A DNA stretch of 64,000 bases from NCBI RefSeq assembly GCF_003217215.1, contig NZ_QJTD01000005.1:111480-175479 (forward strand). The letters are read 5' to 3'. The notes beneath the pieces are model-generated. The model ran no database searches, was not told the DNA's origin, and saw only the letters and a program-made list of their open reading frames with translations. The DNA is from Winogradskyella epiphytica (GTDB taxonomy: Bacteria > Bacteroidota > Bacteroidia > Flavobacteriales > Flavobacteriaceae). The stretch's first letter is position 1, and every line of letters starts with the position of its first letter. Positions 55,818-64,000 of this stretch are shown one piece after another. Both the position numbers and the translations under genes were made by a program.

Positions 55818-57521
55818 ATGAAAACGAAACATATACTATTCCTTATTATCGGCCTTTTAGTCGGAGGTAATGCGGAAGCTCAAATTTTAAAAAAATTAAG
55901 AAAAAAAGCTGAACAAGCTGCCGAACGTACCATTTTACGAAAGACAGATGAAATAGTCACTAAAAAAACAGAAAAGACTATTGATGATGCTACAAGTAAA
56001 AATGAAAAAAAAGACAGAACAGACGACGATCAAACAAATGATGTCTCAGATAATTCTGCACTAGAATTAAACACCAAAGCGAAACAAGATTTCTATAAAG
56101 AAGATATGGTCATTGAACTCTTTGAAAATAATGCAAAATCACAAACTCAGTATTTCGACAAAGATGAAGTGGCTGTAAAATTAAACCAAGACAATCAACC
56201 CAAATCAGGTTACATAGATAGTGAAGGTTTTATTTATGCTTATAACGAAGCAGAAAGTCAATATTTTAAATCATCAATTATACAATTACAAAGCCAAGGA
56301 CTTATGGTTCCTACCATGATGTTGGAAGCTTACAAGTTACCACCAGAACCTTTCTTAGCCAATCTAGACAAGCAACAAGACCTAGGTCTTACTCCTAATC
56401 CCTTTAATGGAATTGTTGAATTTGCTTTTATCTATGAACCAGAACATTTTAGGTACGAGGATTTCAAAGAATCAAAGAAAATAGTCAATGGCAAACAGTA
56501 TATAAAGTTTGATTTTTTAAATGAACCTGGCTATGAAGGCAGCTACGTTCTATTCGACGATAAAGACCGTTTGGTAGAAATTTACAGCAATAAAACGAGC
56601 GCTAATCAAAGTCAAGACAACTTTGAAATGGGCATACGAGAGCCTAGTGAAGGTAGAATTCTATACGATTACAAACCTGTAGAAATTAAATTACCATCGG
56701 CGAGAGAAAAGAAAATGGCCGGACAAGGCTTGATGGAAATGGTAATGGGCTCTAATAAAAAGGATAGTAAATCTGAAGATTACGATGAAGAAGACTATGA
56801 TACCACCGACTCTAAAGGCATGATAAAGTCTGCAAAAAAATCAATGAAGAATAATAAGGTTACAGCAGATATGCTTCCTGAATCCTATGAGTTTGATTAT
56901 GTCTTTAAAACCACTTTGGTTCAAAATTCTAAAAAGCAAAATGCTTTAGATATGAATTTTTTAATCAATACAAATACAACCACTTATAGCGGTTCAGAAT
57001 ATATAGATCCTAAACTCTCAAAACAGGGAACAATGTATATGGTTTTTGATTTAGATCTTAACGTTATGGCAATGTTTATAAATGGCCATGGTGGAAATAA
57101 TATGGTTCAAATCACCAATATTCCAGAGGTAGATAACAAAGATGTCGAAGTCGATTTTACAATTACTGAATTACCTCCAAAAACTATAATAGGTTTCAAA
57201 TCTACTGGATTACAATTAGAAAACGACACATACATCTTAAAGGTTTATCACACTAAAAATGCGCCAGTTACATTGAGCAACTTTTTCGGATTTGGTGGCT
57301 CTTCATCTTCAAAAAAATTAAATCTACCTGAAATGGATTCAAGATTATTAAAGCAATTTGAAAACGGATTAGTGATGGAAATGCACTATGAAGATAAAAA
57401 AAAGAAGAAAAATAATTTTATCATAACCGCCAAGTCTTTAGATAAAACATCAACAACAATTCAAACTAAAAATTATAAAAGTTTGAATATGTTTTCCGGT
57501 GGAAATTTATTCCAAAACTAA
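55818..57521 (+). CDS. DUF4412-type secreted protein
   Basis: 567 residues. Signal peptide (MKTKHILFLIIGLLVGGNAEAQ) followed by a highly charged coiled coil (ILKKLRKKAEQAAERTILRKTDEIVTKKTEKTIDDATSK, about 23-62), the start typical of flavobacterial DUF4412 proteins. An acidic segment around 310-330 (KKDSKSEDYDEEDYDTTDSKG) splits the protein; the C-terminal half has YEFDYVFKTTLVQNSKKQNALDMNFLINTNTTTYSGSEY and MVFDLDLNVMAMFINGHGGNNMVQI, typical of the DUF4412 domain. No membrane anchor or sorting domain is seen at the C-terminus. Function unknown. It follows DUF4870 by 10 bases and precedes the lipoprotein gene by 12. Confidence 0.75.
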   Translation: MKTKHILFLIIGLLVGGNAEAQILKKLRKKAEQAAERTILRKTDEIVTKKTEKTIDDATSKNEKKDRTDDDQTNDVSDNSALELNTKAKQDFYKEDMVIELFENNAKSQTQYFDKDEVAVKLNQDNQPKSGYIDSEGFIYAYNEAESQYFKSSIIQLQSQGLMVPTMMLEAYKLPPEPFLANLDKQQDLGLTPNPFNGIVEFAFIYEPEHFRYEDFKESKKIVNGKQYIKFDFLNEPGYEGSYVLFDDKDRLVEIYSNKTSANQSQDNFEMGIREPSEGRILYDYKPVEIKLPSAREKKMAGQGLMEMVMGSNKKDSKSEDYDEEDYDTTDSKGMIKSAKKSMKNNKVTADMLPESYEFDYVFKTTLVQNSKKQNALDMNFLINTNTTTYSGSEYIDPKLSKQGTMYMVFDLDLNVMAMFINGHGGNNMVQITNIPEVDNKDVEVDFTITELPPKTIIGFKSTGLQLENDTYILKVYHTKNAPVTLSNFFGFGGSSSSKKLNLPEMDSRLLKQFENGLVMEMHYEDKKKKKNNFIITAKSLDKTSTTIQTKNYKSLNMFSGGNLFQN

Positions 57522-57533
57522 CACAACATTCAG

Positions 57534-58136
57534 ATGAAAAATCTAAAATTAATATCTGTATTATTCTTCTTTCTAGGGCTATTTAGTTGTGGCAACAATT
57601 CAAAAGATAATGAAAGAATACTAGGAGAATCAATGAAGACTTTAAAAAAGGTCAATAAAGCCGAAGATTTCAGAGAAAGATTAAAAGCTCTCGAGCCAGT
57701 AACTGAGCAAGCGCTTAAAAATTGGTTTCCAAAAAATCTAAACGGCTATACCCTCACAGATTTCTTTAATTTTAGAGGTTCGCAAAAAGAGATTGCCCAG
57801 GTAGCAGGTATATACTATAAAGATAACGATAAGAATACCAAACTGCAAATTCATATTGCCGATGGAGCTAGTAACAGTGGACTTTTAGCAATACAGTCGC
57901 ATTATATGGCACAAAACTTAGAAATGAATAACACTAGAGATTCGGGTTATGAAAAAACTTATGAAAAAAACGGGTTTGAAGTTTTAGAAACTTATGTAAA
58001 AAAAGACGACTTCTATCGAGTCCTATTTTTATACGATATGAGATTTGGAGTAACCGTAGAAAGTAACGGCTTGAGTTATGATGAACTATGGCAAACTATT
58101 GCCATGTTAGATGTAGCAAAATTAAACCGTCTGTAA
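57534..58136 (+). CDS. Lipoprotein of unknown function
   Basis: 200 residues. Signal with lipobox LFSCGN (MKNLKLISVLFFFLGLFSCGNNSK). The body is soluble: about 25-70 is helical and charged (ESMKTLKKVNKAEDFRERLKALEPVTEQALKNWFPKNLNGY), the rest beta-rich (FFNFRGSQKEIAQVAGIYYKDND...YEKNGFEVLETYVKKDDFYRVLFLYDMRFGVTVESNGL). No known catalytic motif. It follows the DUF4412 gene by 12 bases, and a second lipoprotein gene follows 11 bases later, so it belongs to one run with the two neighbours. Confidence 0.75.
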   Translation: MKNLKLISVLFFFLGLFSCGNNSKDNERILGESMKTLKKVNKAEDFRERLKALEPVTEQALKNWFPKNLNGYTLTDFFNFRGSQKEIAQVAGIYYKDNDKNTKLQIHIADGASNSGLLAIQSHYMAQNLEMNNTRDSGYEKTYEKNGFEVLETYVKKDDFYRVLFLYDMRFGVTVESNGLSYDELWQTIAMLDVAKLNRL

Positions 58137-58147
58137 ACCATAATACC

Positions 58148-59017
58148 ATGAAACCATACAGCTATTTATTTCTCATACTTATTATTTGTACAGCTTGTAA
58201 TAATAAACAAGCGTCAAAAACAATAGTAGAAAAACGTGATACAAAACCAAAAACAACCGAAATTATTGGTACAACTAAGAGTTCTATCAGAAATGGAGTT
58301 AAAAACACTACTAATACCCAAGAAGATTGGTACTGGAAAAACACTATGAAGAGTAGCAATAATACTTTTGAAAATTGGGAACATGGCAAGGTCGATTTGG
58401 TGATGCTATATCGTTATAAACAAAATGAATCTTCACCAGAAAAGTTAAACGTAGGACATATTGATGCTAAAGGAAGTATAACAATCAATTTGCCAGAAAC
58501 GATAAAGACAGAAACTAAAATTGATAATGCAGGCAACTTAGTATTTCATGATATTCAAGACATTACAACATTAATTTGTCAAAATCCTAAAGCTGGTTAC
58601 TTTGGTAAGACCACGATATATGTGGAGAAAAACAATACGAATCTAGGTGCATTAACCTTAGGCAATTCAGTACGAGTTACCTACAACCTTACCAACCAAA
58701 GCACTTTAACTATGGGTGATGAAGGGTATATCCTCTCATGGGTGTATTTAGATGAAGCGGCCACTATGAAAGGGACAGAAACAACGAGGAATAAAGTTCG
58801 TAGAGATGGGACAAATACTATTGAAGCCGAGAATATCGTCGTCTATAGTTTAGAATATAAACCTGGCTGGAACATCGTAAAAACAGAAGTCATAGGTAAA
58901 TATGACCTAGAACATGAACGAGGTCTCAATGCGTCATGGTTTAAAAAACACGAACATTCAGTTTTAGATAAAATACCAAGCGATGCCGATTACTTTTTTA
59001 GAAAACTTAATTATTAA
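58148..59017 (+). CDS. Lipoprotein of unknown function
   Basis: 289 residues from the ATG at 58148 (MKPYSYLFLILIICTACNNK, lipobox CTAC). A longer frame back to 58088 would overlap the previous gene and is rejected. After a Lys/Thr-rich stretch (about 20-70) comes a folded part with NWEHGKVDLVMLYRYKQNESSPEKLNVGHIDAKGSITINLP (about 75-115) and NPKAGYFGKTTIYVEKNNTNLGALTLGNSVRVTYNL. The C-terminal part (VVYSLEYKPGWNIVKTEVIGKYDLEHERGLNASWFKKHEHSVLDKIPSDADYFF) has no known motif. Likely on the same transcript as the preceding lipoprotein. Confidence 0.75.
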   Translation: MKPYSYLFLILIICTACNNKQASKTIVEKRDTKPKTTEIIGTTKSSIRNGVKNTTNTQEDWYWKNTMKSSNNTFENWEHGKVDLVMLYRYKQNESSPEKLNVGHIDAKGSITINLPETIKTETKIDNAGNLVFHDIQDITTLICQNPKAGYFGKTTIYVEKNNTNLGALTLGNSVRVTYNLTNQSTLTMGDEGYILSWVYLDEAATMKGTETTRNKVRRDGTNTIEAENIVVYSLEYKPGWNIVKTEVIGKYDLEHERGLNASWFKKHEHSVLDKIPSDADYFFRKLNY

Positions 59018-59034
59018 TTTAAAACCAAAATACA

Positions 59035-59587
59035 ATGAAAAATTCTTTAAAACTTACAAATATTTTCGCACTAGTATTATGTGCAATCTTTTTCACTTGT
59101 AGTGACGATAAAGATAATGAACAAAATGTTGAATACCCAGTATCTTATGCTGAATTTACAATATATGGCCCTACTTCAAATGGCAATTATGATTATAGAG
59201 ATGAAAGCTCATCTGACGAATTTAACACAACTGGTCGTTTGTATACAATGGTACAAGAACCTAATTTACCAGAAGATCAAATTCAACTATATATATGTAA
59301 ATCTTTCTCTTCTTCTAATTTTTTGGTAGTTGCGCCTAATAGCACAGGAACTCATTAATATATGGTATAAAAGTGGCCCTCATGATAATAATGTAGCCAT
59401 TCAGCTAGAATCAACTGAGGACTATTATTATGCTAAAAATGTTACACTAAATATAACCGCACTAGAATTAAATGGGGGTACCGTAACTCGTAGCAAAGGG
59501 ACATTCTCTGGAGATTTTTATAGACATAACCTCGTTGAAGCAGACGTGCATACCATAAACGACGGAGAGTTTGAAATTATCCAATAG
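59035..59587 (+). pseudogene. Frameshifted lipoprotein gene
   Basis: The first frame (59035-59358) begins with a lipoprotein signal (MKNSLKLTNIFALVLCAIFFTCSDDKD; lipobox FFTC) and ends in TAA after STGTH. A second frame, opening at 59330 (+1), continues naturally with INIWYKSGPHDNNVAIQLESTEDYYYAKNVTLNITALEL and ends at 59587 with TINDGEFEIIQ. Joining them near 59345-59358 gives one protein of about 180 residues, so a one-base indel is the likely cause. The end G-T-F-S-G...D-G-E-F resembles that of the next-but-one gene, suggesting paralogues. Confidence 0.75.
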
Positions 59588-59648
59588 GTGGTGTATTACA
59601 CGTAATCGCAGGCGGTTTAAAACTTAATAATAATAATAATAATAGATC

Positions 59649-60311
59649 ATGAAGACTATAAAATATTTCAACCTTATAATGTTAGTTATTACGATTACAT
59701 TACTAAACTGTAGCAAGGACAGTAACAACGACACCTACCAAAATCCATAAAATTCATTAGTTGGTTCTACACATGTGAATATTGATATTGACGGAATCGC
59801 TCTTAGGGGGACTTACAGAGATAGTATCCCAGAAGATAATAATGGTACCACTGCAACGGCGGTTGCCCACTTCGCTAATGATGGGATAAATAGAGTGACC
59901 CATTTTAGATTCACTTATTATGGTCCAAATAAAAAGCCCTATGACTTCATAATGGTATTACCATCACAAAAAGGTGTCTATGGTCTTGGAGAAACGACAG
60001 TTGACTCTTATGGAAACCCTGTATATCCTCTGTATTATATCACATTTATATTTGATGATGATGTTGCTTTTTACGACAGTAATAACAATAATACAAATGA
60101 TATTAATTCCAATCTACTATCACGTACGATAAGTGTTGATATTAGAGAATTTGAAGAAACCACTAATGGATTAGGATTAACAGTTCCGTCTTACATTAAA
60201 GGTTATCTTACAGGTAATGGATATTTTACCGCATATACAAGTCCTACTACGGCACCTATGAAACTAGATCATTCAGTAACAGGGTCGTTTGAATATCATG
60301 CAGATGAGTAG
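59649..60311 (+). pseudogene. Lipoprotein gene with premature TAA
   Basis: From the ATG at 59649 the frame reads a lipoprotein signal (MKTIKYFNLIMLVITITLLNC SKDSNND; lipobox LLNC) and stops at TAA 59748-59750 after 33 codons. The same frame then stays open to 60311 (NSLVGSTHVNIDIDGIALRGTYRDSIPEDNNG...LDHSVTGSFEYHADE), and 59775 GTG is the first later start. One nonsense change separates the signal from the body, so without readthrough the product would not be exported. The body is a beta-rich domain without known motif. Confidence 0.78.
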
Positions 60312-60347
60312 AAAAATAAAAATTATTAATGTTTAATATATCGAAGA

Positions 60348-60887
60348 ATGAAAAGGTTCATTCTATTATTTCTAATCATTATTTCTCCATCAAGTTATTC
60401 CTGTGACAATAATGATGATTCCATAGACGATGCTCTGCAAAGTGACACACACATTAATTATAGCGTTGCAGGAACTCAAATTAATGACACGTATTATATT
60501 TAAGTTGCAGATATTGCAAATACCAATATAACAGCCATAGCTACAGTATTACTAGAACGCGATTCACGTAGCTTAAAAAAAGCAATCTTTGTATTTATGG
60601 ACAATACCCAGAAGCTAAACGTAAGTATATGCATTCCTGCTAGAACAGGTCTAGTGGAGGTTTTAGAAGGGCACATTGATTTTGGCTTGCTCTTTAGTTT
60701 TAAAATCTAAATATAGAAGCTAAATCTAAATCGGTTAATGTACAAGAAATTGCACATAACAATATACGTAAGCGATATTAAGGGAACGTTTGAAGGTATT
60801 GCGGTGTATAAACAAATGGTTAATAGAGGTGTAGTTAAAGAATCACATATTGTGAATGGTACGTTTCAGTATAATGTACCTCAGTAA
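60348..60887 (+). pseudogene. Broken lipoprotein gene
   Basis: ATG 60348 starts MKRFILLFLIIISPSSYSCDNNDD, a lipoprotein signal (lipobox SYSC), and the frame is stopped by TAA at 60501-60503 after INDTYYI. The frame resumes (VADIANTNITAIATVLLERDSRSL) to a stop at 60708-60710. A second frame then carries the C-terminal end: KLHITIYVSDIKGTFEGIAVYKQ and HIVNGTFQYNVPQ to 60887. Thus a nonsense codon and at least one frameshift have broken it. The C-terminus resembles that of the gene at 59035. Confidence 0.7.
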
Positions 60888-60891
60888 ATAA

Positions 60892-61386
60892 ATTAATAAG
60901 CTGGATTACTTAAAAAAAAGTAATTCTCAAATCGCAGTCATTATATTTATAGGATATCTCACGTATTGTTCCAATACAACAGTTGCAGATAAAGAAACGT
61001 ATCTAAACCAAGACGTATTAGTCAACAATAGTTCATGGTCATTTGAGAGTTATGAATTATTAAAGATTATTAATAAGCAAGATGCAGACGTGAATGAAGC
61101 TCTTATTAAATTTTGGGTTTACGATAATAGTCAAACCATTGAATCTACATTTTATAATAACGGAACTGGGAAGTTTATCGATACAGCTAAAAATCAAATA
61201 GTCTCTTTCAAATGGACATTAAAAAATAATGAAATGGAAATTATACTCGATTTGAACAATTCACCCAGGGTAGTATATAAAAATGTGGAGCTCTCTGAGT
61301 CACAATTCAAGTTCAAAAAAGAAGACATCGGATTCGATAAACAAAACATTCCAGTAAGATTTTATGGTACTTACTTCTATCATTAA
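60892..61386 (+). pseudogene. Lipoprotein frame with no ATG start
   Basis: A frame opens after the stop at 60889-60891 and runs to TAA 61384-61386. It contains a lipoprotein-like signal (LDYLKKSNSQIAVIIFIGYLTYCSN; Cys in LTYC) but the only candidates for a start are ATT at 60892 and CTG at 60901; the first conventional start in frame is GTG at 61090, which lacks the signal. Body: SSWSFESYELLKIINKQDADVNEALIKFWVYDNSQ, and the end NIPVRFYGTYFYH. Either the start codon has mutated or a non-ATG codon is used; no good ribosome-binding site is visible. Confidence 0.55.
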
Positions 61387-61405
61387 GATAACTTATTATT
61401 TAGAA

Positions 61406-63841
61406 TCAACTTCCCTTTAACTCTTCAAGGACTAATCTCAATTCTCCAAAAGTATATTTATCATCTAATTGAAGTTTTAAATCTGAGAGATTTTTAAATG
61501 TCTTGGTAGGTATAAGTTGTTTTAATTCTTCATATGTCGATTGAGTCATTAAATCGGTAATCTTTATTTCACCTGAAGGAATAAAACTCGCTAAGTGTCC
61601 ATAAATGGTATTTTCATTTAGTTCGCGTTCTGAAGCAATTTCGTCAATCGTTTTGCCTAATTTAAACAAGTTTAAAGACACACGTTTTGTCTCACCTATC
61701 TTCTTCTTTGGTTTCGGAATATCAGCGATCATGTCTTTGGAAGTTTCTATGTCATTTTCCTCACAATAGTCATTGATCACTTTTAAAATCTCTGTACCAT
61801 ATTTTTCAATACGCGTTTTCCCCATTCCGTGTATCGCTTTAAGCTCAGTCTTATTTGTGGGTAAAGTTTCACACATAGCATACAAAGACTTCTGAGTAAA
61901 AATTTGAAAGTGAACCAAATCTTCTCTACTAGCAATTTCATTTCTCAATTCGCGTAACAATTCAAATAATTCAATATTAGTAGTACCATCAACTACAGTC
62001 TTCCTAGGTGTCTTAGGTTTTTCTTTCGCTAAAAACACAGACTTGGCTCGTAAGCTTAAAAATTTATCCGTATTGAATCCTTGGTCTAAGCCTTGGAAAT
62101 ACAATAATTTCGTCTCCAACAATTCCTCTAGTGTATCCAATTGTTTATTTATGTCCTTTTCAACAGCCTGATTATCCGTAGTAAAATTGATCTGTTTTAG
62201 GCTACTTTCAATATGGGTTTTGGTCTGCTCTTTAAAATAATCTAAGGCTTTCCTAAAACGCTCCTGTATTTGCTGATTTGTTTCAGGTGTATCTTTCTCA
62301 TTGGTTAACGACTTCAGCTGTGACTTAAAGGAAGTAGATATTTTAAGAAGATTCATTACGCTAGTCTTAATTGTTAGCAAAGGGGGTTCTATAATGCCTT
62401 CAATACTCCCTCTGTATTTATAATATATATCTAATATTCGGTTAACTGGATATAAAAATTTATAGAAGTTGAAAACCTCATGGATCAAATCTAATTGATA
62501 ATCACATTTAGATTGTAGAAGAACGGATTCATCTGGTTGATTGGCTTCAGCGTTTTTATTGAAAGTAATCACATTAGTATCACTGATAATCTGATTAGAA
62601 TCAATTTTACTTTTAAGGACTAGTCCTTCTAGAGATTTACATCTACTAAGAGCCACATAGGTTTGCCCATGAGCAAAAGCACCCTGCGCATCTATAATGG
62701 CTTTTTCAAATGTTAAACCTTGACTTTTATGAATGGTTATAGACCAAGCTAAGCGCAATGGAATTTGCGAATAACTCCCAATCTTATCTTCAGTTATGGC
62801 TTTGGTATCAGAATCAACAGTGTATTTAATATTTTCCCAAGTTTCCAACTTAGTATCAATATTAAAATCATCATCTGGACAATGAACAACTACTTCATCC
62901 TTTTCTAATAAGATGACTTTCCCAATCTTCCCATTGAAATAACGCTTTTCTGGAGAACTATCATTCTTTATAAACATTACCTGTGCCCCTACTTTTAGTG
63001 TAAGCTCTTCTTTATTAGGGTAAGAATGTTCTGGAAAATTACCTTGTACAATAGCTTTATAAGTTCGTTCCTTTGTATCTAATTTTTCTAATTCTTGAAG
63101 ATTGGTTTGTCTTGCCTTATTATTATGTGTAGTTAATGATATATAACCTTCATTTTCGTTGGGTTCAAAGTCAGGTATATAACGTTTATTTAATTCCTCT
63201 GCAGAAGATTTACTTAAATTATTATTACGAATTTCATTAAGTATATTAATGAATAAGGGGTTCTCTTGCCTATAAATATGTTTTAGCTCTATAGTTAAAG
63301 GATCACTGTTTTTGAAAGCAATACTGCTAAAGAAAAAAGCATTCTGATAAAACGGTTTTAGCAGTTGCCATTCATGCTCTTTTATTACCGGTGAAAGTTG
63401 CTGTAAATCGCCTATCATTAATAATTGAACACCCCCAAACACCTCATTTCTATTTTTGAAGCGTCGTAAGGTTTTATCTATACCATCGAGTAAATCTGCT
63501 CTCACCATACTTATCTCATCAATGACCAATAAATCAAGAGAGCGTATAATGTTTAGTTTAGTCTTACTAAATTTTCTATTGAATCCTGTTGAAGAAGATA
63601 AATCATCATTGGGTAAAATTGGTCCAAAAGGCATTTGGAAAAAGGAATGAATAGTAACTCCTTTTGCGTTTATAGCAGCTACACCAGTAGGAGCGACAAT
63701 TACCATACGTTTATTACATTGCATCTTAAGACGATGTAAAAACGTGGTCTTTCCTGTTCCCGCTTTTCCAGTTAGGAATATATTCCTATTGGTATTGGTT
63801 ACAAAATCCCAAGCTAAGTCTAATTCCTTATTCTGTTTCAT
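61406..63841 (-). CDS. PIF1/RecD-like helicase with HRDC and helix-turn-helix domains
   Basis: 811 residues from the ATG at 63841 (MKQNKELDLAWDFV); the frame at 63856 adds MFYLP. N-terminal SF1B helicase core: Walker A GKAGTGKTT at 25-33, DLLVIDEISMVRADLLDGID (Walker B), GGVQLLMIGDLQQLSPV (motif III), and SWSITIHKSQGLTFEKAIID...GQTYVALSRCKSLEGL (motifs V-VI). About 440-600 is a mainly helical region with possible coiled coil. An HRDC-like domain follows at about 645-710 (LFELLRELRNEIASRED...LKAIHGMGKTRIEKYG), then a helix-turn-helix-like end (TKRVSLNLFKLGKTIDEIASERELNENTIYGHLASFIPSG). It is next to the rRNA operon end. Confidence 0.88.
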   Translation of the reverse strand: MKQNKELDLAWDFVTNTNRNIFLTGKAGTGKTTFLHRLKMQCNKRMVIVAPTGVAAINAKGVTIHSFFQMPFGPILPNDDLSSSTGFNRKFSKTKLNIIRSLDLLVIDEISMVRADLLDGIDKTLRRFKNRNEVFGGVQLLMIGDLQQLSPVIKEHEWQLLKPFYQNAFFFSSIAFKNSDPLTIELKHIYRQENPLFINILNEIRNNNLSKSSAEELNKRYIPDFEPNENEGYISLTTHNNKARQTNLQELEKLDTKERTYKAIVQGNFPEHSYPNKEELTLKVGAQVMFIKNDSSPEKRYFNGKIGKVILLEKDEVVVHCPDDDFNIDTKLETWENIKYTVDSDTKAITEDKIGSYSQIPLRLAWSITIHKSQGLTFEKAIIDAQGAFAHGQTYVALSRCKSLEGLVLKSKIDSNQIISDTNVITFNKNAEANQPDESVLLQSKCDYQLDLIHEVFNFYKFLYPVNRILDIYYKYRGSIEGIIEPPLLTIKTSVMNLLKISTSFKSQLKSLTNEKDTPETNQQIQERFRKALDYFKEQTKTHIESSLKQINFTTDNQAVEKDINKQLDTLEELLETKLLYFQGLDQGFNTDKFLSLRAKSVFLAKEKPKTPRKTVVDGTTNIELFELLRELRNEIASREDLVHFQIFTQKSLYAMCETLPTNKTELKAIHGMGKTRIEKYGTEILKVINDYCEENDIETSKDMIADIPKPKKKIGETKRVSLNLFKLGKTIDEIASERELNENTIYGHLASFIPSGEIKITDLMTQSTYEELKQLIPTKTFKNLSDLKLQLDDKYTFGELRLVLEELKGS

Positions 63842-63909
63842 AGGTAAGTAAAACACTAAACACTGAAGATACTAAAAAGTTCTAATGGTTAAAAACCGGA
63901 ACTTATTAA

Positions 63910-63946
63910 AAACAAAAAACCCTTACTAGTAATTAGTAAGGGTTTT
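63910..63946 (-). terminator. Terminator of the rRNA operon
   Basis: Perfect 13-bp stem AAAACCCTTACTA (63916-63928) / TAGTAAGGGTTTT (63934-63946), five-base loop; the minus strand continues TTGTTTTTAATAAG beyond the stem (63915 down). It lies just past the 5S rRNA 3' end. Confidence 0.82.
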
Positions 63947-63951
63947 CAAAA

Positions 63952-64000
63952 AAGGCGGTGACCTACTCTTCCACAGTAAAGCAGTACCATCGGCGCAAAC
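63952..64000 (-). rRNA. rrf: 5S rRNA, 3' end only
   Basis: The minus strand reads CGATGGTACTGC ... GTGGAAGAGTAGGTCACCGCCTTTT, the typical 3' end of bacterial 5S rRNA; the rest lies outside the window. Orientation shows an rRNA operon running toward the helicase gene. Confidence 0.9.

Noticed and set aside
1..64000. CRISPR array, insertion sequence, prophage or defence island
   Set aside because: No regularly spaced repeats, transposase, integrase, phage structural gene or recognisable defence gene was seen; the NUC1 nuclease and the helicase each stand alone without such partners.

Overview
The window is chromosomal DNA from a low-GC member of the family Flavobacteriaceae (Bacteroidota), probably marine. 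Evidence: complete type IX secretion/gliding genes porV, porU and gldJ side by side; several secreted proteins with a type IX C-terminal sorting domain; a hybrid two-component regulator of Bacteroidota type; a fused hypoxanthine phosphoribosyltransferase-adenylate kinase; and repeated promoter elements of the Bacteroidota form TAnnTTTG, sometimes with an upstream TTG/TTTG. Genus is not determinable by eye; Winogradskyella/Olleya/Lacinutrix-like relatives would be my guess.

Layout. 1-3.4 kb (minus): DUF4136 lipoprotein (cut by the window edge), voltage-gated-type K+ channel, Obg GTPase, HPRT-Adk fusion. 3.6-7.5 kb (plus): purK-purE and an M3 oligopeptidase. 7.7-9.3 kb: sigma-70-family factor with a small Cys-containing partner, convergent with a UbiA-like membrane protein. 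9.5-15 kb (plus): gcvP, a ketosynthase III, a methyltransferase-like protein and a family 2 glycosyltransferase. 15-22.5 kb: NUC1 nuclease and PafA-like phosphatase (minus), MlaE/MlaF lipid transporter pair (plus), DUF389 membrane protein, mannose-1-P guanylyltransferase and a SprT-like protein (minus). 22.5-28.1 kb: a very large secreted VCBS/ASPIC-vanadium haloperoxidase-type protein (minus) and a decayed secreted-protein gene (plus). 28.3-34.5 kb: CbpA/CbpM chaperone pair, SDR, M28 peptidase, pyruvate dehydrogenase E1alpha and E2, cytidine deaminase. 34.5-43.1 kb: porV, porU, gldJ, murF. 43.3-43.6 kb: two valine tRNAs. 43.7-48.2 kb (minus): exbB-exbD-tonB-folC and anmK. 48.2-53.5 kb (plus): acyl-CoA dehydrogenase and an orphan hybrid two-component regulator. 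53.7-61.4 kb (plus): an accessory stretch of secreted proteins and lipoproteins, several of them broken. 61.4-64 kb (minus): a PIF1/RecD-like helicase with HRDC and the 3' end of a 5S rRNA gene.

Most of the window is conserved housekeeping and envelope biology: purine synthesis and salvage, central carbon, murein synthesis and recycling, TonB energy transduction and type IX secretion. The accessory parts are the two neighbourhoods at 22.5-28 kb and 53.7-61.4 kb. They hold secreted or lipidated surface proteins, and at least five of these genes or gene remnants are interrupted by nonsense codons or frameshifts, or lack a start. I found no insertion sequence, prophage, CRISPR array or defence island. 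The most unusual items are the haloperoxidase fusion protein, the decaying lipoprotein/secreted-protein cluster, a duplicated leader with a hairpin conserved by compensatory change, and a tRNA-Val(GAC) with C instead of U at position 33.
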